Positions 8,384 through 17,829 are shown, numbered from the stretch's first letter. The stretch: 64,000 nucleotides of DNA from Nocardia alni (GCF_019038435.1 NZ_JAGPOX010000017.1:24008-88007); one strand, 5' to 3'. Numbers and translations: made by a program. The notes: a model not told the origin generated them from the sequence alone.

Positions 8384-8959
8384 ATGGCCGATAGTTCTCC
8401 GGCGCTCGTGGTCGGGCTGGGCAACCCCGGTTCCGAGTACGAGCGCACCCGGCACAATGTGGGATTCATGGTCGCCGACGTGCTCGCGGAGCGCGTCGGC
8501 GGCCGTTTCACCGTGCACAAGAAGTCGGGCGCGGATCTGCTCGAGTCACGGCTGGACGGGCGAAAGGTGCTGCTGGCCAAGCCCCGCTCGTATATGAACG
8601 TCTCGGGCCGCCCGGTCGCCGCGCTGGCTCGCTTCTTCTCGGTCCCGCCGACCGAGGTGGTCGTGGTGCACGACGACCTCGATCTGCCCTTCGGTGCGAT
8701 CCGCCTCAAGCGCGGTGGCGGAGAGGGCGGACACAACGGCTTGCGTTCGATCTCCAGCGCTTTGACCACCAAGGATTACCTGCGTGTGCGCCTGGGCATC
8801 GGCCGCCCGCCCGGCCGCCAGGACCCTGCCGACTACGTGCTCAAGCCGTTCGCCACCGTGGAGCGCAAAGAGCTTCCGGTGATCGTCGAACAGGCCGCCG
8901 ACGCGGTCGAACTGCTGCTGCGCGTGGGTTTGGAACCCGCACAGAACCAATTGCACTAG
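8384..8959 (+). CDS. pth: Peptidyl-tRNA hydrolase
   Basis: A 191 aa enzyme that cleaves the ester bond of peptidyl-tRNA dropped from ribosomes, recycling tRNA. The N-terminus [20 protein letters not shown] carries the Asn and catalytic His of the family. [10 protein letters not shown] and [11 protein letters not shown] (catalytic Asp), then [13 protein letters not shown] and [10 protein letters not shown] follow. The start GATGGCCGATAG sits 24 bp after rplY. Together with rplY it forms a translation operon. In mycobacteria this pair lies on the same strand as prs-glmU; here it faces the opposite way and is separated from them by about 13 kb. Confidence 0.96.
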   Translation: MADSSPALVVGLGNPGSEYERTRHNVGFMVADVLAERVGGRFTVHKKSGADLLESRLDGRKVLLAKPRSYMNVSGRPVAALARFFSVPPTEVVVVHDDLDLPFGAIRLKRGGGEGGHNGLRSISSALTTKDYLRVRLGIGRPPGRQDPADYVLKPFATVERKELPVIVEQAADAVELLLRVGLEPAQNQLH

Positions 8960-8995
8960 CCTCCGGAAGAGCGTACTTCTGGAATTCCACCCGGT

Positions 8996-10099
8996 ATGAC
9001 TGGAATGATCTGGGCTGTGCAGGATTACACGAAAACCTTTGATCAGGTCCGTGGTGCGCTGCTGGGCGGGGCGATCGGCGACGCGTTGGGTTGGCCGATC
9101 GAATTCCTTCAGCTGGACATGATTCGGGCGGGGCATGGTCCCGATGGCATGACCGATTTTCTCCGGGGTCCCGATCCCGATGCGCCGCAGCAGATTACCG
9201 ACGATACCCAGATGACGCTGTTCACCGCCGAAGGGCTGTTGCGGTTGTCGCCGGGTATCGATCCCGCGCCCGTGCTGGGGCGGGCGTATCTGCGATGGTT
9301 GCGAACTCAGCGTGAACACGCTCCCAGCCCGATGCCGGACGGGTGGCTCTCCAGCCATCAGTTCCTCTACGCCCGCCGCTCACCAGGACAGGCGTGCATG
9401 ACCGGACTGGGATTGCAGGAGAAGCAGTACACCGAGCCCGCCCCGCTGGGCGTGCCCGGTCCGATCAACCCGGACTCCAAGGGCTGCGGGACGGTGATGC
9501 GGTCCGCGCCGTTCGGGTTGGCGCGCTTCGGGCCCGATCTCGCATTCCTGATGTCCGCGCGCTGCGCCCAACTGACACATGGACATCCGACGGGATATCT
9601 CGCGGCGGGTGCGTTCTCGGCCCTGATCGATCGGATCCTGGGCGGGGTGGACCTGCGAAACGCGGTGCACCAGACCCTCGCTCAGCTGACCGGCGGTCCC
9701 GGGGCCGAGGAGACGGTGCAGGCGATACAGCGGGCACTGAGGACGGCCGACGAGGGCGACCCGACGCCCGAGCGAGTCGAGCAGGTGGGCGCCGGGTGGA
9801 TCGCGGAGGAGTGCCTCGCGATCGCGGTCTACTGCGCGCTGGCGGCCGAACGGACCGGGGATCTGCGTGCCGCGCTGCTACTTTCGGTGAACCATTCCGG
9901 TGACTCCGATTCCACGGGTGCGGTCGCGGGCAACCTGATCGGCGCGGTGCACGGGCTGTCTGCACTGCCGATGGCCTGGGCCGGCCGGGTCGAGGGGCGG
10001 GACGAACTGATTCAGGTGGCCGACGATCTGGTGATGAACTTTCACGTCGGCGACCGCGGGACGCTCGGGTCCCGCTATCCCCTCGACGCCACGGTATAG
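8996..10099 (+). CDS. ADP-ribosylglycohydrolase family protein
   Basis: A 367 aa protein of the DraG/ARH fold. Metal- and ADP-ribose-binding motifs are visible: GALLGGAIGDALGWPIEF near the start, ITDDTQMTLFTAEG around residue 65, GCGTVMRSAP around 160, and SVNHSGDSDSTGAVAGNLIGA near 310. Such enzymes remove ADP-ribose from proteins or small targets. No ADP-ribosyltransferase partner is adjacent, so it may act in general salvage or counter a toxin. ATG codons at 8996 and 9005 and a GTG at 9017 are all possible starts. Confidence 0.88.
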   Translation: MTGMIWAVQDYTKTFDQVRGALLGGAIGDALGWPIEFLQLDMIRAGHGPDGMTDFLRGPDPDAPQQITDDTQMTLFTAEGLLRLSPGIDPAPVLGRAYLRWLRTQREHAPSPMPDGWLSSHQFLYARRSPGQACMTGLGLQEKQYTEPAPLGVPGPINPDSKGCGTVMRSAPFGLARFGPDLAFLMSARCAQLTHGHPTGYLAAGAFSALIDRILGGVDLRNAVHQTLAQLTGGPGAEETVQAIQRALRTADEGDPTPERVEQVGAGWIAEECLAIAVYCALAAERTGDLRAALLLSVNHSGDSDSTGAVAGNLIGAVHGLSALPMAWAGRVEGRDELIQVADDLVMNFHVGDRGTLGSRYPLDATV

Positions 10100-10220
10100 C
10101 GCCGGATCGATCCGTCGGCGCAGCCCGCACACCGTTGGGCGGGCCTCATCGCCGGTGCGGTCGCGAAGATCCGCACAGCGGACATAACGGCTGCGGGTCG
10201 GGCCGGGTTCATCTAGCCCC

Positions 10221-11414
10221 TCAGCGGGTGGCGATCACGGCGATCGCCTCGGTGAAGCGGTCGAGTTCGTCGGCGGTGACGAAACAGTGCGGCGAGGCCC
10301 GGACCACCGAATCCAGGCGGCGCGCGGACATGTCCAACAGGGTCGAGCTGCGATGGCTCACCGTGACGGTGATGTCCTGTGCCAGCAGTTCGTCGCGGAT
10401 ATCCACCGGAATCCGGCCCTCGATGGTGAACGAGACGATGCCGGTGTGCCGGTCGCCGAGGTCGCGGACGGCCACGTCGGGGATCTGCGCCAGGTTCTTG
10501 CGCAACCGCTCGGCGTTCGCCGAGATCGCTTCGTAGACGGTGTCGGGGCCCAGGTCCAGCAGATAGCGCACGGCCGCGCCCAGGCCCAACCGGGCGGCCA
10601 CATCGCACTCCCAGAATTCGAAGCGGCTGGCGTCGGCCGCCAGGCGGTACTCGTGCGGGCCCGTCCACGCGGCGCTGTGCAGATCCAGCCGGGTGGGTTC
10701 CATGGTGGCGGCCAGCTCCGGCCGCACGTACAGGAATCCGGTGCCGCGGGGCGCGCGCAGCCATTTGCGTCCGGTCGCGGACAGGGCGTCGACGTCGAGT
10801 CCGGCGACATCCAGCCGCACCTGTCCGATCGACTGGCAGGCGTCCAGCAACACCAGCGCGCCGACCCGGTGCGCCACCCGCGTGGCCTCGGCGACCGGGT
10901 TCAGCAGGCCGCCGTTTGTCGGCGCGTGCACCAGCGATACCAGTTTCACCCGCTCGTCGATCATCGCGGCCAGCGCGTCCACATCGAGCTGGCCGGTGTC
11001 GTCGCTGGGGATCTGCTCGACCACCGCCCCCGTCGTCTGGGCGCGCTGCAGTGCGGCGATGGCGTTACTGGCGTAGTCGGCCCCGGAGATCAGGATCCGG
11101 TCACCGGGCGCCAGCGGCACGGCGTAGAAGAAGTCGCTCCACGACCGGGTCGCGCTGTCACTCAGGGCGATCGTCGAGGGTGCGGTGTTGATCAGGGCGC
11201 CGATCGCGGACTTCACCGAGTCCAGGTGGTCCAGGCGCTCGTTCGCGGCCCGATAGCCGCCGATCTCGGCCTCGCGGCGTAGATGCCCGGTCACCGCGTC
11301 CAGGACCGGACGCGGCGGCAGCGAGGATCCAGCGCTGTCCAGGAAGATCGGGGTGGGCCCGGTGATGTTGTCGTAGGCCGGGATGTCGGCGCGAAGTCGG
11401 GTCAGATCGAGCAC
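10221..11414 (-). CDS. Class V aminotransferase-fold PLP enzyme, EgtE candidate
   Basis: About 397 aa from the GTG at 11414 (VLDLTRLRADIPAYD). Features: FLDSAGSSLPP near the start, REAEIGGYRAAN, VSLVHAPTNGG, LLDACQSIGQV and the PLP lysine in SATGRKWLRAPRGTGFLYV. It lies divergently beside egtABCD, and EgtE, the C-S lyase that finishes ergothioneine synthesis from hercynylcysteine sulfoxide, has this fold. However, the sequence also fits the wider class V family (cysteine desulfurase or epimerase-like), so the role rests on context. A longer frame reaches 11609, but its extra residues come from a tandem repeat and I exclude them. Confidence 0.6.
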   Translation of the reverse strand: MLDLTRLRADIPAYDNITGPTPIFLDSAGSSLPPRPVLDAVTGHLRREAEIGGYRAANERLDHLDSVKSAIGALINTAPSTIALSDSATRSWSDFFYAVPLAPGDRILISGADYASNAIAALQRAQTTGAVVEQIPSDDTGQLDVDALAAMIDERVKLVSLVHAPTNGGLLNPVAEATRVAHRVGALVLLDACQSIGQVRLDVAGLDVDALSATGRKWLRAPRGTGFLYVRPELAATMEPTRLDLHSAAWTGPHEYRLAADASRFEFWECDVAARLGLGAAVRYLLDLGPDTVYEAISANAERLRKNLAQIPDVAVRDLGDRHTGIVSFTIEGRIPVDIRDELLAQDITVTVSHRSSTLLDMSARRLDSVVRASPHCFVTADELDRFTEAIAVIATR

Positions 11415-11464
11415 TCCATCGACGATAGAAGATCGGCGCGGGAGACGTGGGAGTGAACTGCCGA

Positions 11465-11632
11465 TGTGACGGGGTGGAGTGAGGGAATCGGTCACGCGGC
11501 ACCGCCGGTCGCAGTGGAGTTGTGACCGAGCCGAGCGAGGGGATCGATGGCACGGCACTGTCGGTCGACGCGGCGCTGTGACCGGGCGGAGGGAGGGAAC
11601 CGGTGACACAGCACTGTCGGTGGCAGCGGAGC
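11465..11632. repeat. Imperfect tandem repeat, 56 bp unit
   Basis: Units begin with GAGGG at 11481, 11537 and 11593, exactly 56 bp apart, with a partial unit tail from 11465. Shared blocks are GAGGGAATCGG, then a GGCAC-GCCGGTCG block and TGTGACCGAGC at the unit end. The array fills part of the 443 bp between the PLP enzyme gene and egtA, so it may alter spacing of their promoters. Frames across it on either strand are not genes. Confidence 0.7.
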
Positions 11633-11857
11633 GAAGTGAAGCTTGGGCCGGTTTATGCTGATCAGAGGGTGTTGTCGACCGGTCGTAACCTTTTTGTCAG
11701 ATTTTTTGTCGGTGGCGCTCGCTACTCTGGATCGGTCGGCGGAAAACCGGTCTTCCGGTCCGGGCAGCGTGGTCCGGGTTACGGCAGTCTTCCGGCGACG
11801 CGGCTACGAGCGGCACACTGCCGGTCGCCACCCGGGCGGTCGGCGGAGGAGGTTGGC

Positions 11858-13141
11858 ATGGCAGTCACAGCGGTGCGCTCTCTCACGAGCGCGGGGATCG
11901 AATTCAACTCACGGGCGGCGGCCGAGGCATATATCGGCGGTGTCTGTTTCAAACAGGGCCCGCCGAGACTTATCGGCGCCGAACTCGAGTGGCTCACCGC
12001 TTCCGGTGAACCGTCGGCGCCCGCCCGGCGACCAGAGCTCTCCCTGCTCGCGGATGCGCTCGGCTCCCATGCACCACCATCTATTTCGCCGCACTCTCCC
12101 GCCGTACCACTACCTGGCGGCAGCCGGGTCACCATCGAGCCCGGTGGGCAGGTCGAACTGTCCAGCGCCGCGTTCTCTTCCGCCGCCGAACTGTGCGAGC
12201 GCCTGCTGGCCGATGCCGAGCATCTCGAGCGACTACTCGAATCCCGTTCCATCCGAACCCTCTCCGCCGCGGCCGACGGCATACGCCCGGCGCACCGGCT
12301 CCTCCAACTGCCGCGCTATCAGGCGATGGAGCGCTCCTTCTCGGGGATCGGCCCGTTCGGCAAGCTCATGATGTGCAATACCGCGGCCACGCAGGTCAGC
12401 GTCGACGCGGGCGCGGATCACGCCGAGATCCTGGCGCGCTGGACCGCGCTCAACACCATGGGCCCCGCGCTGCTGGCGGCCTTCGCCTGCTCCCCGGAGT
12501 TGCACGGCGCGCCCGCGGGCGCGTGGGCCTCCCAGCGGATGCGGACCTGGTTCCGGCTCGACCACGCCCGCACCAGGCCACCGGTGCGGGAGTGGACCGA
12601 TCCGATCACCGCGTACGCGCGCTGGGTGCTCGATGTGCCGCTGCTGTGCGTGCGTCAGGCCGAGGGCGCAGACTGGGCTGCCCCGCCCGGCGCCACCTTC
12701 GCCGACTGGCTCAGCGGCGCGCTGGACGACGAGTTGGGCCGCCGGCCCGACGCCGCCGACCTCGACTATCACCTGACCACGATGTTCCCGCCGGTACGGG
12801 CCTCGGGCCACCTCGAGGTGCGATATCTCGACGCGCAGCCCGGCGACGCGTGGACGGTGCCGATCCACACGATCGACGCCCTCATGTCGTCCCCGGAGGT
12901 CGTGGCCGAGGCCACCAGGCTGGCCGCCCCGGTCGGTGACCGCTGGCTCGAGGCGGCGCGCTGTGGCCTGTCCGATCCCGAAATCCGCGTCGCCGCAACG
13001 GACCTCATGGGTCTTGCTGCGGCACACGCGACGTCCCCGGAGGCCGCCGACCAGCTCGGCGCCGCCGAGCATCGATGTCGTAACGGCCGCGCACCGACAG
13101 GCGACGCCCTGCGTCGCGAGGAAACCGGACCCGGAAAATAA
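11858..13141 (+). CDS. egtA: Glutamate-cysteine ligase EgtA
   Basis: EgtA makes gamma-glutamylcysteine, the sulfur donor for EgtB. The protein is 427 aa, starting MAVTAVRSLTSAGIEF behind a clear GGAGG at 6-8 bases. Glutamate-cysteine ligase family features are IGAELEWLT (substrate and metal binding), TIEPGGQVELSS, and GIGPFGKLMMCNTAATQVSVD. The first 85 codons of the longer frame opening at 11603 have no family resemblance and are left out. egtB follows after 238 bp. The order A-B-C-D matches mycobacterial egt clusters. Confidence 0.93.
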   Translation: MAVTAVRSLTSAGIEFNSRAAAEAYIGGVCFKQGPPRLIGAELEWLTASGEPSAPARRPELSLLADALGSHAPPSISPHSPAVPLPGGSRVTIEPGGQVELSSAAFSSAAELCERLLADAEHLERLLESRSIRTLSAAADGIRPAHRLLQLPRYQAMERSFSGIGPFGKLMMCNTAATQVSVDAGADHAEILARWTALNTMGPALLAAFACSPELHGAPAGAWASQRMRTWFRLDHARTRPPVREWTDPITAYARWVLDVPLLCVRQAEGADWAAPPGATFADWLSGALDDELGRRPDAADLDYHLTTMFPPVRASGHLEVRYLDAQPGDAWTVPIHTIDALMSSPEVVAEATRLAAPVGDRWLEAARCGLSDPEIRVAATDLMGLAAAHATSPEAADQLGAAEHRCRNGRAPTGDALRREETGPGK

Positions 13142-13379
13142 TGCGGCGCAGCGGTTATCGCCACCCGGCGATAACGCCCACCCGTCCCGATCGTCGGCGT
13201 GGCCTCGCGCCGGCGTCCCGGCCTGTTCGCGGCCGACAGCATCTCAACGCCACACCCCGCTCGAGCAATCCGGGAGGCGAACCAGCCGAGGCTGGGGCTT
13301 CCCGTCGTCTCTGCGCGTGCGTGGCCGTCATCCCGGCGGTTCGTGGCCGGGATCAGCGCAACCGAATCGGAGTTCTCCC

Positions 13380-14780
13380 ATGACCGTTCATCTACCAGGA
13401 ACCGACAATGCCGAGGCCGAGCGATTACGCGAGCAGATCGCCCGCACGCTCACCCGGGCGCGCGAGCGCACCGCCACGCTCACCGACTGTCTCGACGAGG
13501 CCGAACTGGTGGCGCAGCATTCACGCCTGATGAGCCCGCTGGTGTGGGACCTGGCGCATATCGGCAATCAGGAGGAGCTGTGGCTGGTCCGCGACGTGGG
13601 CGGGCGCGACCCGGTGCGCGCCGATATCGACCAGCTCTACGACGCGTTCCAGCATCCGCGCGCCGATCGCCCCGCGCTGCCCCTGCTCGATCCGGCCGAG
13701 GCCCGCGCGTACGCCGGCACGGTGCGGCAGAAGGTCTGGGATGTGCTGGCAGGCGCGGATTTGCGGGCCGAGCCGCCGCTGACCGAGGGCGCGCACGCGC
13801 CGGCCACCGATGAACGTCGTACCCGTCTCGTGGGGAGCGGCTTCGCCTTCGGCATGATCGCCCAGCACGAGCAGCAGCACGACGAGACCATGCTGGCCAC
13901 CCATCAGCTGCGCGCCGGCGCCTCGGTGCTGAACGCGCCGCCCACCCCGACCCCGGTCGCCCCGGTATCGGGTGAAATCCACATCCCTGCCGGCGAATTC
14001 GTCATGGGCACCTCGACCGACCCATGGGCGCTGGACAACGAGCGGCCCGCGCACCCGGTCCGCCTGCCCGGCTTCGTGATCGATGCCGCGCCGGTGACCA
14101 ACGCGCAGTACCTCGAGTTCATCGCCGACGGGGGCTACCGGCGGCCGGAACTGTGGTCCGAGCGCGGCTGGGCGCATCGGGTCGAGGCGGATCTGATCGC
14201 GCCGCAGTTCTGGGAGCAGGACGGCGCCGGCAGTTGGTGGCGCAGGGTCTTCGGCACGATGATCCGGGTGCGTCCCCAGCAGCCGGTGGTGCACGTGTGC
14301 TGGTTCGAGGCGCAGGCGTACGCCACGTGGGCGGGCAAGCGCCTGCCGACCGAGGCCGAATGGGAGAAGGCCGCGCGCTTCGACCCGGCCACCGGCCGCT
14401 CGCGCCGCTTTCCCTGGGGCGACGCGGATCCCGACGAGACCACCGCGAATCTCGGTCAGCGGCACCTGGAACCGGCCGATGTCGGCGCGTATCCGGCGGG
14501 CGCCTCGCCGGCGGGCGTGCATCAGCTGATCGGTGATGTCTGGGAGTGGACCTCCTCGGACCTCCAGCCGTATCCGGGTTTCGAGGCGTTCCCGTACCGC
14601 GAATACTCCGAGGTGTTCTTCGGTGGCGACTACAAGATGTTGCGCGGCGGCAGTTTCGGCGCGGATCAGGTCGCCTGTCGCGGCACCTTCCGCAACTGGG
14701 ATCACCCGATCCGGCGCCAGATCTTCTCCGGCTTCCGCCTCGCCCGGGACCTGCGTCCGGACGAGCGAGACGCGCGCTGA
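13380..14780 (+). CDS. egtB: Hercynine oxygenase (sulfoxide synthase) EgtB
   Basis: EgtB is a non-haem iron enzyme that uses O2 to couple gamma-glutamylcysteine to hercynine. The 466 aa protein has an N-terminal DinB-like domain (residues ~1-150) with iron-ligand regions LVWDLAHIGNQEELWLV and AQHEQQHDETM. A C-terminal formylglycine-generating-enzyme-like domain follows, with IPAGEFVMGTS, AYATWAGKRLPTEAEWEKAA, IGDVWEWTSSD and MLRGGSFG. The ATG at 13380 gives family length; the preceding 148 codons of the same frame are not coding. It overlaps egtC by one base. The 238 bp before it includes CATCCCGG/CCGGGATC-rich sequence resembling the palindrome at 39929. Confidence 0.95.
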   Translation: MTVHLPGTDNAEAERLREQIARTLTRARERTATLTDCLDEAELVAQHSRLMSPLVWDLAHIGNQEELWLVRDVGGRDPVRADIDQLYDAFQHPRADRPALPLLDPAEARAYAGTVRQKVWDVLAGADLRAEPPLTEGAHAPATDERRTRLVGSGFAFGMIAQHEQQHDETMLATHQLRAGASVLNAPPTPTPVAPVSGEIHIPAGEFVMGTSTDPWALDNERPAHPVRLPGFVIDAAPVTNAQYLEFIADGGYRRPELWSERGWAHRVEADLIAPQFWEQDGAGSWWRRVFGTMIRVRPQQPVVHVCWFEAQAYATWAGKRLPTEAEWEKAARFDPATGRSRRFPWGDADPDETTANLGQRHLEPADVGAYPAGASPAGVHQLIGDVWEWTSSDLQPYPGFEAFPYREYSEVFFGGDYKMLRGGSFGADQVACRGTFRNWDHPIRRQIFSGFRLARDLRPDERDAR

Positions 14781-15679
14781 TGTGCCGCCATATCGGCTAC
14801 CTCGGTCCCGCCGTGGGGGTCGGTGAGATTCTCACGCGGGGCACGCATTCCCTGCGGACCCAGGCGTGGGCGCCGCGCGATATGCGCGGTGGCGGCACCA
14901 TCAACGTCGACGGCTTCGGTGTCGCGTGGTGGACCGCGGACGGCGGCGTGAGCCGCTACCGCAATGCCGCACCGATCTGGACCGATCCGGCCGTGGATGA
15001 GGTGCTGCCGCAACTGAGTTCGACGGGCGTGCTCGGCGCGGTCCGGTCGGCGACGATCGGCATGCCGGTGGAGCGCAGCGCGAACGCACCGTTCACACAC
15101 GGTCGCTGGGCGTTCAGCCACAACGGCACAATTCCCGGCTGGCAGGACGTATTGTCCGCCGTGGCCACCGAATTCGGCTCGCCTCCGCTGCTCGAGGCCG
15201 AGTCCCGCACCGATGCGGCCGCGCTTTGGGTGATCGTCCGCGGTCTGCTCGACAGCGCCACCGCGGGTTCCGATTCGGTCCGGTCGTCGCCGGATGCGAT
15301 TCGGCCGGCCACCGGTACCGCTCGCAGCCCCTACGACAATGCTAGGCCAGGCCCGGCGCAGGCCGGACTCGCGACCACCGAACCCGGCAATGGCACCGCC
15401 GATCCCGCGCTGGCGTTGGCGCGGGTCGTCGGCGCAGCGCTGGAGCGCGCACCGAAATCTCGCCTGAACCTGCTGCTCGGCGACGGCGAAACCCTCTGGG
15501 CCACAACCGCCTACCACTCGCTGTCGGTGCTGGTCACCGACGAGACGGCGGTGGTGGCCTCCGAACCCTACGACGACGATCCGCGCTGGCGGGCCGTGGC
15601 GGACCGGCAGGTGCTCACGCTGCGGCCCGGTCACCTGTCGGTCGTCCCGCTCTATGCCGATGAAAGGGCACTGTCTTAA
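14780..15679 (+). CDS. egtC: Gamma-glutamyl-hercynylcysteine sulfoxide hydrolase EgtC
   Basis: EgtC is a class II glutamine amidotransferase-fold (Ntn) amidase that removes the gamma-glutamyl group from the EgtB product. It is 299 aa. The N-terminal MCRHIGYLG supplies the Cys2 nucleophile after Met removal. INVDGFGVAWW, ATIGMPVERSANAPFTHG and WAFSHNGTIPGW are family signatures. A ~45 residue insert around 175-215 is rich in Ser, Pro and Ala and poorly conserved. Its ATG overlaps the egtB stop (TGATG), so the two are translationally coupled. Confidence 0.94.
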   Translation: MCRHIGYLGPAVGVGEILTRGTHSLRTQAWAPRDMRGGGTINVDGFGVAWWTADGGVSRYRNAAPIWTDPAVDEVLPQLSSTGVLGAVRSATIGMPVERSANAPFTHGRWAFSHNGTIPGWQDVLSAVATEFGSPPLLEAESRTDAAALWVIVRGLLDSATAGSDSVRSSPDAIRPATGTARSPYDNARPGPAQAGLATTEPGNGTADPALALARVVGAALERAPKSRLNLLLGDGETLWATTAYHSLSVLVTDETAVVASEPYDDDPRWRAVADRQVLTLRPGHLSVVPLYADERALS

Positions 15680-15917
15680 CGCCTCCACTGCTGGAAGGCA
15701 GGGGATTTCACGCTCAGACCGCGACCGGAACAGTCACCCGAAGGAGGTGATCCGAACGTCTTACATCCTCAACACGTGTGTGGTCACGCTCCGCCACAAA
15801 CCGGAATCACCCTCGCGGCGCTCCGGTCTCCATCAATTTAGCAGCTACCACCGACACCGAGAGGAGATGGCGTTTGCTCCCCCTCATGAGCGAGACGGGA
15901 TCCGCGCCAAAACAATC

Positions 15918-16889
15918 ATGACCGCACCGACGTTGGATATCCACCTCACCGATGACGATCTCACCGCCGCGCTGCGGTCCGATGCCCGGCGCGGGCTGAC
16001 CTCGAGCCCGAAAACCCTGCCGCCCAAATGGTTCTACGACGCGCGCGGCAGCGAGCTGTTCGAGGCGATCACCGGATTGCCCGAGTACTACCCCACCCGA
16101 ACCGAACGGGCCCTGCTGGAACGGGTCGTCGGTGAGATCGCCCGCATCGCGCGCACGGAGGTGCTGGTCGAACTGGGCGCAGGGTCGGCGGCCAAGACCC
16201 GGTTGCTGTTGTCCGCGATGAGCGCCGAGGGACCGCTGAAAACCTATGTACCGCAGGATGTCTCGGTCTCCGCGCTCCGAGGTGCGGCCGCGGAGATCGG
16301 CAGGGAGTTCCCGGGTCTGGCGGTGCACGGCGTGGTCAGCGACTTCACCGACACGCTGCACAACCTGCCGCGCGGTGGTCGCCGCACGATCGCCTTCCTC
16401 GGCGGCACCATCGGAAATCTGGTGCCCGCCGAGCGCGCCGAATTCCTGTCCGGCATCGCGGCGGTGCTGGAGCCCGGGGAGCAGTTGCTGCTGGGCGCGG
16501 GCCTGGTGATCGATCCGGAGATCCTGGTCCCGGCCTACGACGACGCGGCCGGGGTCACCGCCGAATTCAACCGGAATGTGCTGCACGTGTTGAACTCCCG
16601 GCTGGGCGCGGATTTCGACACCGACGCCTTCGCCCACGTGGCGCTGTGGGACGCACGGAACGAGTGGATCGAAATGCGGCTGGAGGCCACCCGAGATATG
16701 ACCGTGGAGGTCCCCGACCTGGACCTGACCGTCGACTTCGCTCGCGGCGAGCAGATGCGCACCGAGATCTCGGCCAAATTCCACATCGAGGGCCTGTCCG
16801 CCGAACTCGCGTCGGCCGGTTTCCGGACCGAGCACGTCTGGACCGATCCGCAGGATCGTTTCGCCTTGGTACTGGCCGAACGTCGCTGA
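15918..16889 (+). CDS. egtD: L-histidine N-alpha-methyltransferase EgtD
   Basis: EgtD methylates histidine three times with SAM to give hercynine, the first step of ergothioneine synthesis. The 323 aa protein has the SAM-binding motif VLVELGAGSAAKTRLLL, PKWFYDARGSELFEAIT before it, IAFLGGTIGN in the middle and EISAKFHIEGLSAELA near the end. The ATG at 15918 (MTAPTLDIHL) gives the usual ~320 aa; an ATG at 15867 behind GAGAGGAG would add 17 residues. A 238 bp gap separates it from egtC, so it may have its own promoter. Confidence 0.95.
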   Translation: MTAPTLDIHLTDDDLTAALRSDARRGLTSSPKTLPPKWFYDARGSELFEAITGLPEYYPTRTERALLERVVGEIARIARTEVLVELGAGSAAKTRLLLSAMSAEGPLKTYVPQDVSVSALRGAAAEIGREFPGLAVHGVVSDFTDTLHNLPRGGRRTIAFLGGTIGNLVPAERAEFLSGIAAVLEPGEQLLLGAGLVIDPEILVPAYDDAAGVTAEFNRNVLHVLNSRLGADFDTDAFAHVALWDARNEWIEMRLEATRDMTVEVPDLDLTVDFARGEQMRTEISAKFHIEGLSAELASAGFRTEHVWTDPQDRFALVLAERR

Positions 16890-16998
16890 TCAACGCCGTC
16901 TCGGCACGCTGCTTTCACTGGTCCGGCGTATTGCGTTCGCCGGTCCGGTGTTGCGGCGCGCGAGGCAGGTGAGGCCGGTTGCGGCCGTGCGGCCCGCC

Positions 16999-17095
16999 GT
17001 GACGGCCGCGATCCACTCGGCGGGCGAGCGCACGGTCTCCCGGGGCTTGCTGCGTGGTTGCGCGCGGGTCGGGCGGCCGGTTGGCGTTGAACTCG
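16999..17095 (-). pseudogene. Decayed 3' end of a second DUF2461 gene
   Basis: Bases 16999-17018 are identical to 20770-20789, inside the 3' end of the intact DUF2461 gene. Similarity continues beyond: CTCCCGGGGCTTGC against CTCCCAGGACTTGC, and a GAACTCGCG block further on. On the minus strand this encodes EWIAAVTAG, as in MEWIAAVTTG of the intact protein, but the frame breaks upstream. It is a remnant of a duplicated or replaced copy. Confidence 0.6.
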
Positions 17096-17107
17096 CGCAG
17101 GAGATCC

Positions 17108-17746
17108 TCACCCCCGCTGAGCGCTGACCTGTCCTCGCAGGCCGGTGAAGACTTGGGTAATCACCAGCTCGACCTGGGCGACCGCGCGGTCGATCGGCCC
17201 GACCGGCTGGAACAGATGGCTCAGCGTCAGCCGGACGAGAATCTCGACGAGCGATTCCAGGTTGCCGTCGGACATGGTCGCCAGCTCGTACCGGTCGCGC
17301 ATCGCGACGGTGAGTGCGGCGATGGCCCGGCCGAGCACCGGTTCGGGCTCGGTGACCAGCGCGGGCAACAGCGTCATATCGCCGCTGTGGCGACCCGACA
17401 GGACCGCCTTCAGTAGCGTGTTGTCGGCCCCGGTGTGCAGGGTGTACTCCGCGGCCCGGGTCATGCCGGTGATCGGATCGGCGGGATGCTCGGCCAGGGT
17501 GTCGACGATGCCGCTGAGAAATGTGCCCAGCTCGCGTTCGATGAGCGCGTCGGCCAGGGCCTGCCGGGTGCCGATCTCCTTGTAGAGCACCGGCCGGCTG
17601 ATTCCCACATCCTTCGCGATCCGGGACATGTTCACCGCCCCCCAGCCCTCGGTGCAGACCACCTCGCGGGCGGCGTTCAGGGCCCGTTCGCGCAGGAGCA
17701 GTCGCATCTCGGTCTGAAAATTCGGCGCTTCAGCCACGGAGCTCAT
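17108..17746 (-). CDS. TetR family regulator, probable alkB repressor
   Basis: A 212 aa TetR protein. The N-terminal helix-turn-helix spans about residues 20-65 (ALNAAREVVCTEGWGAVNM, then IAKDVGISRPVLYKEIG). The rest is the ligand-binding helical domain. It is divergent from alkB, 96 bp away, with a palindrome in between at 17809-17829. In actinobacteria, AlkX/AlkU-type TetR proteins repress alkane hydroxylase operons and respond to fatty acids, so the same is likely here. Confidence 0.85.
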   Translation of the reverse strand: MSSVAEAPNFQTEMRLLLRERALNAAREVVCTEGWGAVNMSRIAKDVGISRPVLYKEIGTRQALADALIERELGTFLSGIVDTLAEHPADPITGMTRAAEYTLHTGADNTLLKAVLSGRHSGDMTLLPALVTEPEPVLGRAIAALTVAMRDRYELATMSDGNLESLVEILVRLTLSHLFQPVGPIDRAVAQVELVITQVFTGLRGQVSAQRG

Positions 17747-17776
17747 CCTACATCAGAGGGCAATGTGACTCCGTCA

Positions 17777-17829
17777 TTGACAAGTAACCGTCTGTTGTAT
17801 TCACTGGATACACATTATCCAAATGTGTA
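17777..17829 (+). promoter_or_regulatory. alkB promoter region and TetR operator candidate
   Basis: A consensus -35 TTGACA lies at 17777-17782; the -10 is unclear, around TTCACT at 17800. Just downstream TACACAT (17809-17815) and ATGTGTA (17823-17829) form a perfect inverted repeat with a 7 bp spacer, 14 bp before the alkB ATG. A repressor bound there would block the transcription start or elongation. The TetR product of the divergent gene is the obvious ligand (inference). Confidence 0.55.
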
